This document shows positions 16,718-25,839 of a stretch of DNA of 64,000 bases, in pieces. Under the pieces are notes generated by a model that worked only from the letters and a program-made list of their open reading frames with translations, was not told the origin of the DNA and searched no databases. Made by a program: the position numbers and the translations under genes. The stretch spans positions 11,244-75,243 of the forward strand of contig CAYXDO010000036.1 of the NCBI GenBank assembly GCA_964463485.1, read 5' to 3'. This stretch comes from CAYXDO01 sp964463485 (GTDB lineage Bacteria; Myxococcota; Kuafuiibacteriia; Kuafuiibacteriales; Kuafuiibacteriaceae). Position 1 is the first letter of the stretch. Each line of letters begins with the position of its first letter.

Positions 16718-18816
16718 CTCCGGTGACGGCGAATAGCGGCCTGAGTTATCGCGCGGCGATCTCTTCCTTGGTGGAGCCGGGGAATGCGGTGGCGATCGTC
16801 GTCGTGGCGATCCTCGGCGTGATGCTGGTCCCGCTTCCTCCGCTCGTGCTGGACCTATTGCTTGCCACTAGTCTCGGACTCTCTCTCTTGGTCTTCCTAC
16901 TCTCGCTCCACATCGAGCGGCCGCTCGAGTTCAGCGCGTTCTCGTCCGTGCTGCTGATCGTCACGTTGTTTCGACTCGCCCTGAACGTAGCCTCCACCCG
17001 AATCATCCTCTTGCACGGAAGCGATGGGACGGACGCGGCAGGGCGAGTGATCGAAGCGTTCGGCCAACTCGTCGTTGGCGGAGATGCGGTGGTCGGCGGG
17101 ATCGTCTTCGTCATTCTCATCATCATCAACTTCGTCGTGGTGACGAAGGGAGCTGGACGCATCGCGGAGGTCGCCGCGCGATTCACCCTGGACGCGATGC
17201 CCGGCAAGCAGATGGCGATCGACGCCGACTTGGCGGCGGGAGCGTTGACGCGCGAGGAAGCCATCGAGCGACGAAAGACCGTGCAGTCCGAGGCGGACTT
17301 CTTCGGCTCGATGGACGGTGCGAGCAAGTTCGTTCGTGGCGACGCGATCGCTGGCCTTCTGATCACCGGAATCAACATCGTAGGTGGGTTCGTGGTGGGT
17401 GTGTTGCGGCACGAGATGCCGATCGAGCAGGCGGCGAAGACTTACATGGTGCTGTCGGTGGGTGATGGTTTGGTCTCGCAGGTTCCGGCGCTTCTGACTT
17501 CGGTGGCCGCAGGTTTGGTGACTACGCGCGCGGCCGCTGGCGGCGCGCTCGGTGAGACGGTGCAGAAGCAAGTCTTCGGCGCCCGGCAACCTGCGGCGAT
17601 CGGCGCCGCGGTTCTGGGGATCCTCGCGGTGGTTCCTGGAATGCCGCACTTCTCCTTCTTCGCGCTGGCAGCGTCGCTCGGATATCTCGCCTACTCGCTT
17701 CGCAAGGCGGAGGCGGTTCCTGCCGAGGAGAGCGAAACGGAGGGTCCCGAAGTCGAGCGGATGCAGCTCGCGGCGAGTCTGCCGCTCGATGTCCTCGAGG
17801 TCGAGGTGGGTTATGAGCTCGTCCCACTCGTCGACGCGCGAGAGGGTTCGCTCCTCAAACGCATCGCGGGCATTCGAAAGCAAATCGCGGAGGATCTCGG
17901 CCTCGTGGTCCCGCCGATTCACGTCCGAGACAGTCTGCGACTCCGTCCTTCCGAATATCGCGTTCGCTGTTCGGGGGGCGAGATCGGGCGCGGAGACGTC
18001 AAAGTCGGCCGCCTCCTCGCCATCAATCCAGGCGACGCGATCGCCGACGTACCCGGAACCAAGTTCGTGGAGCCTGCCTTCGGGCTCGACGCGCTCTGGA
18101 TCGCCTCGCACGATCGCGACCGCGCCGAGTTGGGGGGCTTCACGGTCGTCGACCCGGCCACCGTCATCGCAACTCACCTCGGTGAGGTCCTGAAGAGCCA
18201 TGCCCACGAGCTCCTTGGCCGCCGAGAAGTCCAAGACCTCGTCGATATCCACCGCGCCGACAATGCGAAGGTCATCGAGGAGCTCATTCCGAGCCAGCTG
18301 CCGCTCGCCAAGCTCGTCAAGGTGTTGAAGAACTTGCTCGCCGAGCGAGTCTCCATTCGTGACTTCCGCACGATCCTCGAAGCGCTCGCCGACAATGCCG
18401 CCGAGGTGAAGGATCCCGAGCGACTCACCGAGCTCGTTCGGCAGCGCCTGTCGCGGCAACTGACCCAAAAGCACCGGAGCCCCGAGGGTGAGTTGCCCGC
18501 GCTCGTGCTCTCGACGGAGCTCGAGTCCGCGTTCCGGCGGATGCAGGGCTCCGCGGGGGCTGGACCTGTCGACTCCCAAGATCTGTCGAGAGTCCTTTCG
18601 GCCTTCGAGAGCGCGAGCGCGCTCTCCGCACGCGGGTCGGTGACTCCGGTCGTGCTGACGCCTGCGGACGTGCGCCGCACGGTGGCGACCTTCGCTTCGC
18701 GGCACATGCCCGGCGTGGGCGTGCTCAGCTTCAGAGAGTTGGATCCGTCCGCGGTGGTCAAGAACCTGGGAGTCATCGGCGGTCCGGTGAGTCGCGGCGA
18801 GCGACGAGTCGAGTGA
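16714..18816 (+). CDS. flhA: Flagellar export gate protein FlhA
   Basis: FlhA forms the nonameric export ring that docks chaperone-substrate complexes. The 700-residue protein has about eight N-terminal membrane helices (to about residue 330) with the conserved FHIPEP-family segment VTKGAGRIAEVAARFTLDAM and the KQMAIDADL motif, then a cytoplasmic domain with DVLEVEVGYELVPLVD. It starts with GTG at 16714, overlapping flhB. Confidence 0.97.
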   Translation: MTPVTANSGLSYRAAISSLVEPGNAVAIVVVAILGVMLVPLPPLVLDLLLATSLGLSLLVFLLSLHIERPLEFSAFSSVLLIVTLFRLALNVASTRIILLHGSDGTDAAGRVIEAFGQLVVGGDAVVGGIVFVILIIINFVVVTKGAGRIAEVAARFTLDAMPGKQMAIDADLAAGALTREEAIERRKTVQSEADFFGSMDGASKFVRGDAIAGLLITGINIVGGFVVGVLRHEMPIEQAAKTYMVLSVGDGLVSQVPALLTSVAAGLVTTRAAAGGALGETVQKQVFGARQPAAIGAAVLGILAVVPGMPHFSFFALAASLGYLAYSLRKAEAVPAEESETEGPEVERMQLAASLPLDVLEVEVGYELVPLVDAREGSLLKRIAGIRKQIAEDLGLVVPPIHVRDSLRLRPSEYRVRCSGGEIGRGDVKVGRLLAINPGDAIADVPGTKFVEPAFGLDALWIASHDRDRAELGGFTVVDPATVIATHLGEVLKSHAHELLGRREVQDLVDIHRADNAKVIEELIPSQLPLAKLVKVLKNLLAERVSIRDFRTILEALADNAAEVKDPERLTELVRQRLSRQLTQKHRSPEGELPALVLSTELESAFRRMQGSAGAGPVDSQDLSRVLSAFESASALSARGSVTPVVLTPADVRRTVATFASRHMPGVGVLSFRELDPSAVVKNLGVIGGPVSRGERRVE

Positions 18817-18820
18817 GGAG

Positions 18821-20029
18821 ATGGCGATGGACCTGCTTCAGTTCGAAGGCGACGACATGAGACAAATCCTCGAAACCGTCAAGCAGGAGCTTGGCTCCGA
18901 TGCGGTGATCATCTCGACCAAGAGAGTCGAGGCGGGGTGGCCTTTCTCCAGATCTCGGATGGAGGTTACGGCGGTGCGAGGGAGCGACCCCGGGCCCCGC
19001 GGAGGTGGTCACTCCGGATCGAGCCCGACGGAGCCCAGCGAAGGAGTGCGACGAATTCGCGGAAATGGGTACGCCGGGCCGAGCCTCTCGACCGAGGTCG
19101 ACGACGATCGGCGGCTCATCGGGACCGTGAGCCCATCCTCAGAAGAGCGGAAGCTCGGTTTGCGCGGCGCGCACGGCTCGGAATCCCACCGCCGCTCGAG
19201 CACGACCTTCGGCGTCCCGCCCGAGCGCACGCAGTCTGCGGCGGATCGCGAGAGAGTTCTCGTACGACTTCTGGAGCGGGCCGACGTCGAGGAGCGAATG
19301 GCGGCGTTTCTGGCGTCGCGAGCTGCCGAGGAGACTCATGGCACCGAGACCGAGCGTCTCGAGCGAGTGGTGGCAGACACCCTCGGTGAGCTGCGTTGGG
19401 TCGCCAACAAACGAGTCATGGCCCTCGCGGGTCCCACCGGCGCCGGAAAGACCACCACGATCGCCAAGATCGCCGCGACGGCCGCGCTCGTTCACGACCA
19501 GAAGGTCGGACTCATCACCCTCGATACCTTCCGAATCGGCGCGGTCGATCAGCTCCGCCAATACGCCGACCTCATTGGGGTCCCTCTCCACGTGGCGCGC
19601 ACCGAGCGAGAGCTCCTCGCCGCGGTCGAGCGCCTGAAGAGCGTCGATCTGATCTTGATCGACACTGCCGGTCGAAGTCCCGGCGACAGGGACCAGGTGA
19701 GTCAGCTGAGTATCTCGCTCGAGGCTGTAGGCGCCGAGATTCATCTCGTGATTCCGGCGTCCACGCGACAGCTGGAGCTGTCCGAGATCTCGAGAAGGTA
19801 CGCGCCGTTGGCGCCGAAGGCGTGCGTCTTCACCAAGCTGGACGAGAGTGTGTCGCTCGGGACGTTGCTCAATGTCCGCGGTCGTCCGATCTCGTTCGTG
19901 ACTTTCGGGCAAAGAGTCCCCGAGGACTTCGCGCCCTTCGAACCGGCTCGTTACGCGCGGGAGCTCGTTCGGTCGATTCGACCCGCTCGGCCCGCGTCCA
20001 TCGGCGGTGAGGAGATCGTTCGATGCTGA
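18821..20029 (+). CDS. flhF: Flagellar SRP-type GTPase FlhF
   Basis: FlhF sets the site and helps the number of polar flagella. The 402-residue protein has an N-terminal B-like region (QFEGDDMRQILETVKQELGSDAVIIST), a disordered linker (about 65-140), then NG domains with GPTGAGKTTTIAKIAA (G1), DTFRIGAVDQLRQYA, LILIDTAGRSPGD and FTKLDES. ATG 18821 or ATG 18827 are both possible starts, with a GAGGAG sequence close upstream. It overlaps flhG by 7 bp. The flhF-flhG pair suggests polar placement. Confidence 0.95.
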   Translation: MAMDLLQFEGDDMRQILETVKQELGSDAVIISTKRVEAGWPFSRSRMEVTAVRGSDPGPRGGGHSGSSPTEPSEGVRRIRGNGYAGPSLSTEVDDDRRLIGTVSPSSEERKLGLRGAHGSESHRRSSTTFGVPPERTQSAADRERVLVRLLERADVEERMAAFLASRAAEETHGTETERLERVVADTLGELRWVANKRVMALAGPTGAGKTTTIAKIAATAALVHDQKVGLITLDTFRIGAVDQLRQYADLIGVPLHVARTERELLAAVERLKSVDLILIDTAGRSPGDRDQVSQLSISLEAVGAEIHLVIPASTRQLELSEISRRYAPLAPKACVFTKLDESVSLGTLLNVRGRPISFVTFGQRVPEDFAPFEPARYARELVRSIRPARPASIGGEEIVRC

Positions 20030-20925
20030 TGAATGGAGATCAAGCAGAGACGCTACGCGCGATGTCTCGTCGCGCTTCCAGAGGCGGGCTGGTCGGTTTG
20101 CCAGTGCTGGTCCGACCGCAGCCGCAAGTGATCGCGGTGGTGAGCGGCAAAGGCGGAGTGGGCAAGACCAACCTCGTCGCCAACCTCGCCATCGCCTTCG
20201 CGCGGACCGGATCCCGAGTGCTCGCCCTCGATGGAGACATCGGCACGGCTAACCTCGATCTCGCGCTAGGGGTGCAGGCCCGCGGTGTCATCACCGACGT
20301 GCTCTCGGGTGCCAAGCGGATCGAAGACGCGCTGACGCCCGGGCCTGAAGGGTTGTTCGTCCTACCCGCGAGCAGCGGTGAGTATGATTTGGCCAATCTC
20401 AGCGACCGGGACCGAGGTCTGATCTTCGACTCGATCGAAGGATTGTCCGACAAGTTCGACGTCCTCTTGATCGACTGCGCCTCGGGGATCGGCGCGAACG
20501 CAGTGAGCTTTGGAAGCGCGGCCCAACGTGTCCTCCTCGTCGCGTCTCCGGAGCCGACCTCGCTCGCAGACGCTTATGCGACCGTCAAAGTTCTGTCATC
20601 TCACGGAGCGGTCCGAAGGGTGCAAGTCGTCGCCAGCATGGTCTCGAGTCCGGCCGAAGGTGAAGATGTGTTTCGAAGGCTCTGCGTCCTGGCGGATCGA
20701 TTTCTCGACGTGAGTGTCGAGTACCTCGGCGCGCTGATCAACGACCCAGCCGTGCCCGCGTCGATTCGAACGGGCGTGCCGCTCCTGGTGCGATCACCTG
20801 CGTCACCCGCCGCGATCGGCGTGGCTCAGATCGCGCGAAAGCTCGCGCTGGACGAGCACTTCGAGCCGGTATCCGGGGCCGTTCGGCTCTTCTGGCGTCG
20901 CGTGCTCGCAGAGAGGTCGTCATGA
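20023..20925 (+). CDS. flhG: Flagellar number regulator FlhG (MinD-like ATPase)
   Basis: FlhG (YlxH/FleN) is a MinD-type ATPase that limits flagellar number together with FlhF. The 300-residue protein has an N-terminal FlhF-activating region with DQAETLRAM, then the deviant Walker A motif SGKGGVGKTNLVANLA and ALDGDIGTANLDLALG. The C-terminal part, with an amphipathic end, is consistent with membrane binding. It starts at 20023 (or ATG 20029) inside flhF and overlaps fliA by 4 bp. Confidence 0.94.
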   Translation: MLMNGDQAETLRAMSRRASRGGLVGLPVLVRPQPQVIAVVSGKGGVGKTNLVANLAIAFARTGSRVLALDGDIGTANLDLALGVQARGVITDVLSGAKRIEDALTPGPEGLFVLPASSGEYDLANLSDRDRGLIFDSIEGLSDKFDVLLIDCASGIGANAVSFGSAAQRVLLVASPEPTSLADAYATVKVLSSHGAVRRVQVVASMVSSPAEGEDVFRRLCVLADRFLDVSVEYLGALINDPAVPASIRTGVPLLVRSPASPAAIGVAQIARKLALDEHFEPVSGAVRLFWRRVLAERSS

Positions 20926-21644
20926 GCGCCCTCCCAGAGTCCGTCACGCGCAAAGATCGGGGGTCCGCGGCTGAGTATGTCCCGCTGGTCAAACGAGTGG
21001 CGAAACAAGTGGCGCGCCGACTGCCGTCACACGTAGGGCTCGATGACCTGGTAGGCGCTGGCTTGGTGGGTTTGCTGGAGGCCTACGATCGATACGATGG
21101 ACGCGATTCGGTTCGCTTCGAGCAATTTGCCGAGTTTCGGATTCGGGGAGCGATCCTCGACGAGCTCCGACGGCGCGACGTGATGGCTCGGGATGCTCGC
21201 GGCGAGGCCAAACGGATCGAGGCGACGCTCGGCGCGCTCGAGGGAGAGCTAGGGCGTCAGGCCGAGGAGGAGGAGCTCGCGGAGAAGTTGGGGTTGGACG
21301 TGAATGCCCTGCGCAAGAAGCTCGAGCGAGTCGCTCCGGTCCGCGTGCTGAACATCGACGAAGTCCTCGACCGACCATCCTCAGAGCGAGGACCGTCGGA
21401 GCAGGTCGAAACCAAGGAGCTAGTCGCCCGGCTCGCCGAGGCCATCGCGCAACTCAAGCCCCGTCATCAGCAAGTCCTCGCGCTCTACTATCAGGAGGAC
21501 TTCACGCTCAAACAGATCGGTGAGGTCTTGGACGTGACCGAGTCCCGCGTCTCCCAGATCCTCTCCGAGGCGACTCTTCGGCTTCGGAGTCTGCTCGGCG
21601 TCGAGGCGGCGGTCAGTCGAAGGGGGAGTCGCGGTGGGCGCTGA
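20922..21644 (+). CDS. fliA: Flagellar sigma factor FliA (sigma-28)
   Basis: FliA directs RNA polymerase to late flagellar and motility promoters. The 240-residue protein contains region 2 (HVGLDDLVGAGLVGLLEAYD, FEQFAEFRIRGAILDELRR) and regions 3 and 4 (PRHQQVLALYYQEDFTLKQI, GEVLDVTESRVSQI) in sigma-28 form. It overlaps flhG by 4 bp and flgF by 11 bp. Its antagonist FlgM is encoded 5 kb downstream, and a candidate target promoter lies before flbD-motAB. Confidence 0.96.
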   Translation: MSALPESVTRKDRGSAAEYVPLVKRVAKQVARRLPSHVGLDDLVGAGLVGLLEAYDRYDGRDSVRFEQFAEFRIRGAILDELRRRDVMARDARGEAKRIEATLGALEGELGRQAEEEELAEKLGLDVNALRKKLERVAPVRVLNIDEVLDRPSSERGPSEQVETKELVARLAEAIAQLKPRHQQVLALYYQEDFTLKQIGEVLDVTESRVSQILSEATLRLRSLLGVEAAVSRRGSRGGR

Positions 21645-22356
21645 GGCACTCTACTCCGCTCTATCCGGGGCGGTGGCGAGAGAGCGAGCGCTCGAGGTCG
21701 TCTCGAACAACCTCGCGAACTCGTCGACCTCGGGATACATGGCCCAGCGCTCGACGTTCGCCGAAGTCCTGGCCGAGTCCGTGAACGATGAGGCCGTGGT
21801 CGGAGGCTCCCAAGTCTCCATCGGCGAAAGCCGGCTGGACACCCGCGTCGGTCCTCTTCATCAAACCGATCGGGCGCTCGACGCCGCACTTCCGGAAGGG
21901 GGCTTCTTCGTGGTGTCGACGCCTTCGGGCGAGCGCTTCACCCGCGCCGGGTCGTTCCAGGTCGCGCCTGACGGCCTGCTGGTGAACGCCTCCGGCTTGC
22001 CTGTCCTCGGCAGGGCAGGGCCCATTCACCTCGAGGGCGGAGGCCTCGTGAAGATCGAACCCTCCGGCGCGGTGAGCGTCGACGGGTCGACTGTCGACAC
22101 GCTGCGGATCGTCACCTTCGAGCGACCCTCTGCGCTCATCCCGGAAGGTGAGTCGCTCCATCGCGCTCCCGATGCACTCACGCCGCTCGAATCCGAGCAG
22201 CCCGTCGCGAGCGGCGCGCTCGTCGGCAGCAACGCGAACCCGATCCGAGCGATGACCGAGCTCGTCGCGGTCTCCCGCGCCTTCGAGATTTACAACCGAG
22301 CCATCGAGACGGTGAGCGCCGTCGATCAGACGGCCATCAACAAGATCATCGGATAG
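21634..22356 (+). CDS. flgF: Flagellar proximal rod protein FlgF
   Basis: This 240-residue axial protein has the N-terminal signature ALEVVSNNLANSSTSGYMAQ, a central rod domain (GGFFVVSTPSGERFTRAGSF) and the C-terminal AMTELVAVSRAFEIYNRAI motif. Its place directly before flgG and lower similarity to FlgG identify it as FlgF. It starts with GTG at 21634 inside the end of fliA, an 11-bp overlap, which is longer than elsewhere in the operon. Confidence 0.9.
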   Translation: MGAEALYSALSGAVARERALEVVSNNLANSSTSGYMAQRSTFAEVLAESVNDEAVVGGSQVSIGESRLDTRVGPLHQTDRALDAALPEGGFFVVSTPSGERFTRAGSFQVAPDGLLVNASGLPVLGRAGPIHLEGGGLVKIEPSGAVSVDGSTVDTLRIVTFERPSALIPEGESLHRAPDALTPLESEQPVASGALVGSNANPIRAMTELVAVSRAFEIYNRAIETVSAVDQTAINKIIG

Positions 22357-22366
22357 GAGGCTGAAG

Positions 22367-23146
22367 ATGCTGAGATCGATGAATACGGCGGCCAGCGGCA
22401 TGGAGGCTCAAGAGCTCAAGGTCGACCTGATCGCGCACAACCTGGCCAATGTGAATACGACGGGCTTCAAGAAGGCGCGCGCCGAGTTTCAGGACTTGCT
22501 CTACGAGTCGGTCAAGACCGTCAGCGGAAAGGACGGTGAGGCTGCGCCGGTGGGCCTAGAAGTCGGTCAGGGCGTCCGCGCGAGCGCGACTTTGCGCGAG
22601 TTCACGCCGGGAGCGCTTCGGCAGACGGGTCAGACCCTGGACGTAGCCATCGAAGGCGCCGGCTTTCTGCAGGTGCGGCGCCCCAATGGGCAGCTCGGAT
22701 ATACGCGCGACGGGTCCCTCAAGATGGACGCGGGTGGCCGCCTCGTCACCTCTGACGGAAATCCCATCGAACCCGCCATTACCCTTCCCGATCGCGCTCA
22801 GAAGATCGCCATCGCCGCCGACGGTACCGTGTCGGCGATCGTGGGTGAGTCTACCGACCCGGTCGACCTGGGACGAGTCCAGCTGGCTGACTTTGCGAAC
22901 GCCTCGGGCCTCGTGCCCCTCGGTCACAATATGTTCGAAGCCAGCGCCTCCGCCGGACCGGCAATCGTGGGGAACGCGGGCACGGAAGGGTTCGGGACGC
23001 TGAGTCAAGGTTACCTCGAGGCGTCCAACGTGAAGGTCGTCGAGGAGATGATCGAGCTGATCGCGACCCAGAGAGCGTACGAGACGAGCTCGCGCGTAAT
23101 TCAGGCCGCAGACGAGATGTTGCGCACCACTGCGCAACTCAGGTGA
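22367..23146 (+). CDS. flgG: Flagellar distal rod protein FlgG
   Basis: FlgG builds the distal rod. The 259-residue protein begins MLRSMNTAASGMEAQELK with DLIAHNLANVNTTGFKKAR, has the FlgG core FQDLLYESV and TLDVAIEGAGFLQV, and ends with EEMIELIATQRAYETSSRVI. Its similarity to FlgG is high and the length standard. A Shine-Dalgarno-like AGGAGG lies before ATG 22367. Confidence 0.97.
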   Translation: MLRSMNTAASGMEAQELKVDLIAHNLANVNTTGFKKARAEFQDLLYESVKTVSGKDGEAAPVGLEVGQGVRASATLREFTPGALRQTGQTLDVAIEGAGFLQVRRPNGQLGYTRDGSLKMDAGGRLVTSDGNPIEPAITLPDRAQKIAIAADGTVSAIVGESTDPVDLGRVQLADFANASGLVPLGHNMFEASASAGPAIVGNAGTEGFGTLSQGYLEASNVKVVEEMIELIATQRAYETSSRVIQAADEMLRTTAQLR

Positions 23147-23153
23147 GGCAGTC

Positions 23154-23924
23154 ATGACTTACATCGACACGAGCCCAGGCCCCTGCCTCACCCGTGCGGC
23201 GTGCTGCTCTGCGCTGGTCCTCTTGGTGACCTTCGGTCCCACCGGCTCGGCGTCTGCCATGGCTCCCACCTCCATCGAAGTCGACTCAGACCGCGTCGTG
23301 CTCGGGGACATCGTCCGCGACGTCCCGGTGGCCTTGGCAGACGTAGATCTCGGTCCCGCGCCCGAGCCGGGGCACGCGGTAACTCTGAGTAAGAAGCAAA
23401 TCGAGGCGAGACTCGCGATGGCCATGGTCGACCGGGATGGCGTGAAGATCCCCAAGCTCGTGACGATCTCGCGACCCGGACAGACGATCGCCGAGCCACA
23501 CCTGAAAGGGATCATCGCCGACGCGCTGAACGAGATCCTCCCAGCGGGCGTCACTCTGGGCGAGGTGAGAGCGTTCGGCGGGCTAGTGCTCGGCCGGGGC
23601 CCCATTCTCGTCGAGACGGTCTTACCGGCTCGCCTGCACTCGGGCTTCGTGTCGGTCTGGGTCAAGGTGACGGCCGGATCGAGCAGCCGGAAGCTGCCCG
23701 TCACCATCGAGCTCTTCGTGCCGAAGGCCGAGGAAGCGGCGCTCGTGAAGCGCGGTGATCGTGTTCAGCTCGTGATTCGAACGGTGAGTATGACCATCCG
23801 CGCGTTCGGCATCGCTCAGAACGAGGCGTCGGCCGGGCAGCTCGTGAACGTCCTGCCAACTCAGGGCCGAAAAATCGTCGCGGGTCGCGTGGTCGCCAAG
23901 GACGAGGTCGAGGTGGTGCCGTGA
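23154..23924 (+). CDS. flgA: P-ring assembly chaperone FlgA
   Basis: FlgA is the periplasmic chaperone for P-ring formation by FlgI. The 256-residue protein has a signal peptide (about 1-36), a SAF-like domain, and the C-terminal FlgA core (VKRGDRVQLVIRTVSMTIRAFGIAQ, QGRKIVAGRVVAKDEVEV). It lies between flgG and flgH, overlapping flgH by 4 bp. Confidence 0.93.
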   Translation: MTYIDTSPGPCLTRAACCSALVLLVTFGPTGSASAMAPTSIEVDSDRVVLGDIVRDVPVALADVDLGPAPEPGHAVTLSKKQIEARLAMAMVDRDGVKIPKLVTISRPGQTIAEPHLKGIIADALNEILPAGVTLGEVRAFGGLVLGRGPILVETVLPARLHSGFVSVWVKVTAGSSSRKLPVTIELFVPKAEEAALVKRGDRVQLVIRTVSMTIRAFGIAQNEASAGQLVNVLPTQGRKIVAGRVVAKDEVEVVP

Positions 23925-24604
23925 GGACGTCGGGCTGGGCGAGTGTGGTGCTCCTCGGACTGACCGCTTGTGTGCGACATATCTATCCGATCAACGAGAA
24001 GTCTCGGACGTACGAACCTGGCTCCTACGAGCGCGGCGACGACCGGCGAAGCCCGGGCTCCCTGTTCGCCGATGGCGGTGGATTGTTCGAAGACTCTCGA
24101 GCGCGGGCCGTGGGGGACATTCTCACCATCCGAATTTCCGAGCGTCAGGACGGAAACAGGGAGGCGTCCACGAGGACCTCGAGGGAGTCGGAGCTGAGCC
24201 TCGGAGTCCCTGCCTTCTTCGCCGCCATGCAGAAGCTCGCAGAAGCCAATCCGGGCCTCGATCCGAGCAAGCTCTTGGCCACGACTTCGAGCGAGGACTT
24301 CGAAGGTGGCGGCTCGACACGCAGGTCCGGCCGAATCGAAGCGACTCTCCCAGTCTTCATCAAACAGAGGCTCCCGAACGGTGACTTCTTCGTCGAGGGA
24401 GATAAGGTCTTGCTCCTCAACGAGGAGGAGACTCACCTCTACGTGAGCGGAGTGGTTCGTCCGCTCGACATCGAGCCGGACAACTCGATTCCTTCCGACC
24501 GTCTCGCGGATGTGGAGCTCGAGTACACCGGTCGAGGCGTGCTCGCCGAGCGAAGCAGCCCTGGTTGGCTCAGCCGCATTCTCGACTACGTTTGGCCATT
24601 CTGA
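23921..24604 (+). CDS. flgH: L-ring lipoprotein FlgH
   Basis: FlgH forms the outer-membrane L-ring. The 227-residue protein starts at GTG 23921 with a lipoprotein signal, lipobox LTAC, and contains the FlgH segments SLFADGGGLFEDSRARAVGD and DILTIRISE, then LPNGDFFVEGDKVLLLNEE and EYTGRGVLAERSSPGWL. Presence of FlgH and FlgI shows an outer membrane. It overlaps flgA by 4 bp; flgI begins 11 bp downstream. Confidence 0.96.
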   Translation: MRTSGWASVVLLGLTACVRHIYPINEKSRTYEPGSYERGDDRRSPGSLFADGGGLFEDSRARAVGDILTIRISERQDGNREASTRTSRESELSLGVPAFFAAMQKLAEANPGLDPSKLLATTSSEDFEGGGSTRRSGRIEATLPVFIKQRLPNGDFFVEGDKVLLLNEEETHLYVSGVVRPLDIEPDNSIPSDRLADVELEYTGRGVLAERSSPGWLSRILDYVWPF

Positions 24605-24615
24605 TGGGAGGTCGT

Positions 24616-25839
24616 ATGAGCCATCGAAGACGAATGAGGCGCCTGACGGTTGGGAAAATCGTGGCCGTCATCCTCACACTCATGACTTCGTGGGCTACGA
24701 ACGTGGAGGCGGAGCGTCTCAAGGAGCTCGCCGATCTTCGCGGCGCTCGTCCAAATCAGCTCGTCGGTTATGGCCTCGTGATTGGTCTCGCCGGGACGGG
24801 CGACGGCGCCGACGTTCAGATCTCTCGGCAGGCCGTGCAGATGATGTTGAAGCGGCTGGGCACTCACGTGGACGGCGGTCGGCTCAACTTGGCCAACGTC
24901 GCTTCGGTCGTCGTGACCGCTGATTTGCCTGCGTTTGCGGCGGCCGGCCAGAGACTCGACGTCACCGTCTCCTCGATCGGCAACGCCAAGAGTCTGCAAG
25001 GCGGCACGCTCCTGATGACGCCGCTGAAGGGCGCTGATTTGGTCGTCTACGCGGTCGCCCAAGGCCCAGTCTCGGTCGGCGGGTTCACCGCCGGAGGATC
25101 TTCGGGTTCGCGGATCGAGAAGAACCACACGACGGTGGGCCGAGTTCCCGGGGGTGCGATCGTAGAGCGGAACGTGGAAGGCTCGCTGCCCATCTCGGAG
25201 CTCGAGATCAACCTGCGCAACCCTGACTTTACGACCGCCGTGCGCGTTGCCAAGGCGCTCGACGCGGAGCTCTCGAAGCTCTTGCAGGCCGACAGGGGGA
25301 CGATTCTCGGCGGTGGCTCTGATTCGAAGTCTCCGGACGAGACCGAGCGAACCGAAGGGTTGGGCGCGGACGGCAAGATGGCGGAAGCAAGAGATGCTGG
25401 GACGGTGATCGTGAAGCTCCCCGAGAGTTTGCGCGGAAAGACCGCGATCGTGATGGCCACGCTCGAGGGAACGGAGGTCGAACCGGATCAGCCGGCGCGT
25501 GTGGTCGTCAACGAGCGAACGGGAACCGTGGTGCTCGGAGACCGTGTGAGGCTCGCGCCCGTAGCGATCGCTCACGGTGGCCTCACGCTCGAGGTTCACG
25601 AGACGCCCCAACCTTCCCAACCCGGGCCCTTCTCTTCCGGGCGAACGACGGTCGTGCCAAGCACCCAGTTGGACGCCCGCGAGGTCACGGGTGAGCTGAG
25701 GACGGTCCCACAGGGTGCTTCGCTCGGGGAGGTCGTCCGCGGTCTCAACGCGTTGGGCATGAGTCCACGGGATCTCATAGCCATCCTCCAAGCCATCAAG
25801 AGCGCGGGCGCGCTTCGAGCCGAGTTGGTGATTCAATGA
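24616..25839 (+). CDS. flgI: P-ring protein FlgI
   Basis: FlgI polymerises into the P-ring in the peptidoglycan layer. The 407-residue protein has a signal peptide ending near VEAERLKELAD, then the canonical RLKELADLRGARPNQLVGYG and GLVIGLAGTGD and a C-terminal LNALGMSPRDLIAILQAIK. The ATG at 24616 follows a GGGAGG Shine-Dalgarno at 24606 and is preferred to ATG 24604 and earlier options. It overlaps flgJ by 4 bp. Confidence 0.96.
   Translation: MSHRRRMRRLTVGKIVAVILTLMTSWATNVEAERLKELADLRGARPNQLVGYGLVIGLAGTGDGADVQISRQAVQMMLKRLGTHVDGGRLNLANVASVVVTADLPAFAAAGQRLDVTVSSIGNAKSLQGGTLLMTPLKGADLVVYAVAQGPVSVGGFTAGGSSGSRIEKNHTTVGRVPGGAIVERNVEGSLPISELEINLRNPDFTTAVRVAKALDAELSKLLQADRGTILGGGSDSKSPDETERTEGLGADGKMAEARDAGTVIVKLPESLRGKTAIVMATLEGTEVEPDQPARVVVNERTGTVVLGDRVRLAPVAIAHGGLTLEVHETPQPSQPGPFSSGRTTVVPSTQLDAREVTGELRTVPQGASLGEVVRGLNALGMSPRDLIAILQAIKSAGALRAELVIQ

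Noticed and set aside
16897..18705. A 602-codon open frame on the minus strand opposite flhA
   Set aside because: It lies wholly inside flhA, which has complete family conservation; the antisense translation is Arg/His/Gln-rich with no motif.
24586..25836. Long minus-strand frame opposite flgI
   Set aside because: Antisense shadow of a conserved gene, no recognisable domain or start context.
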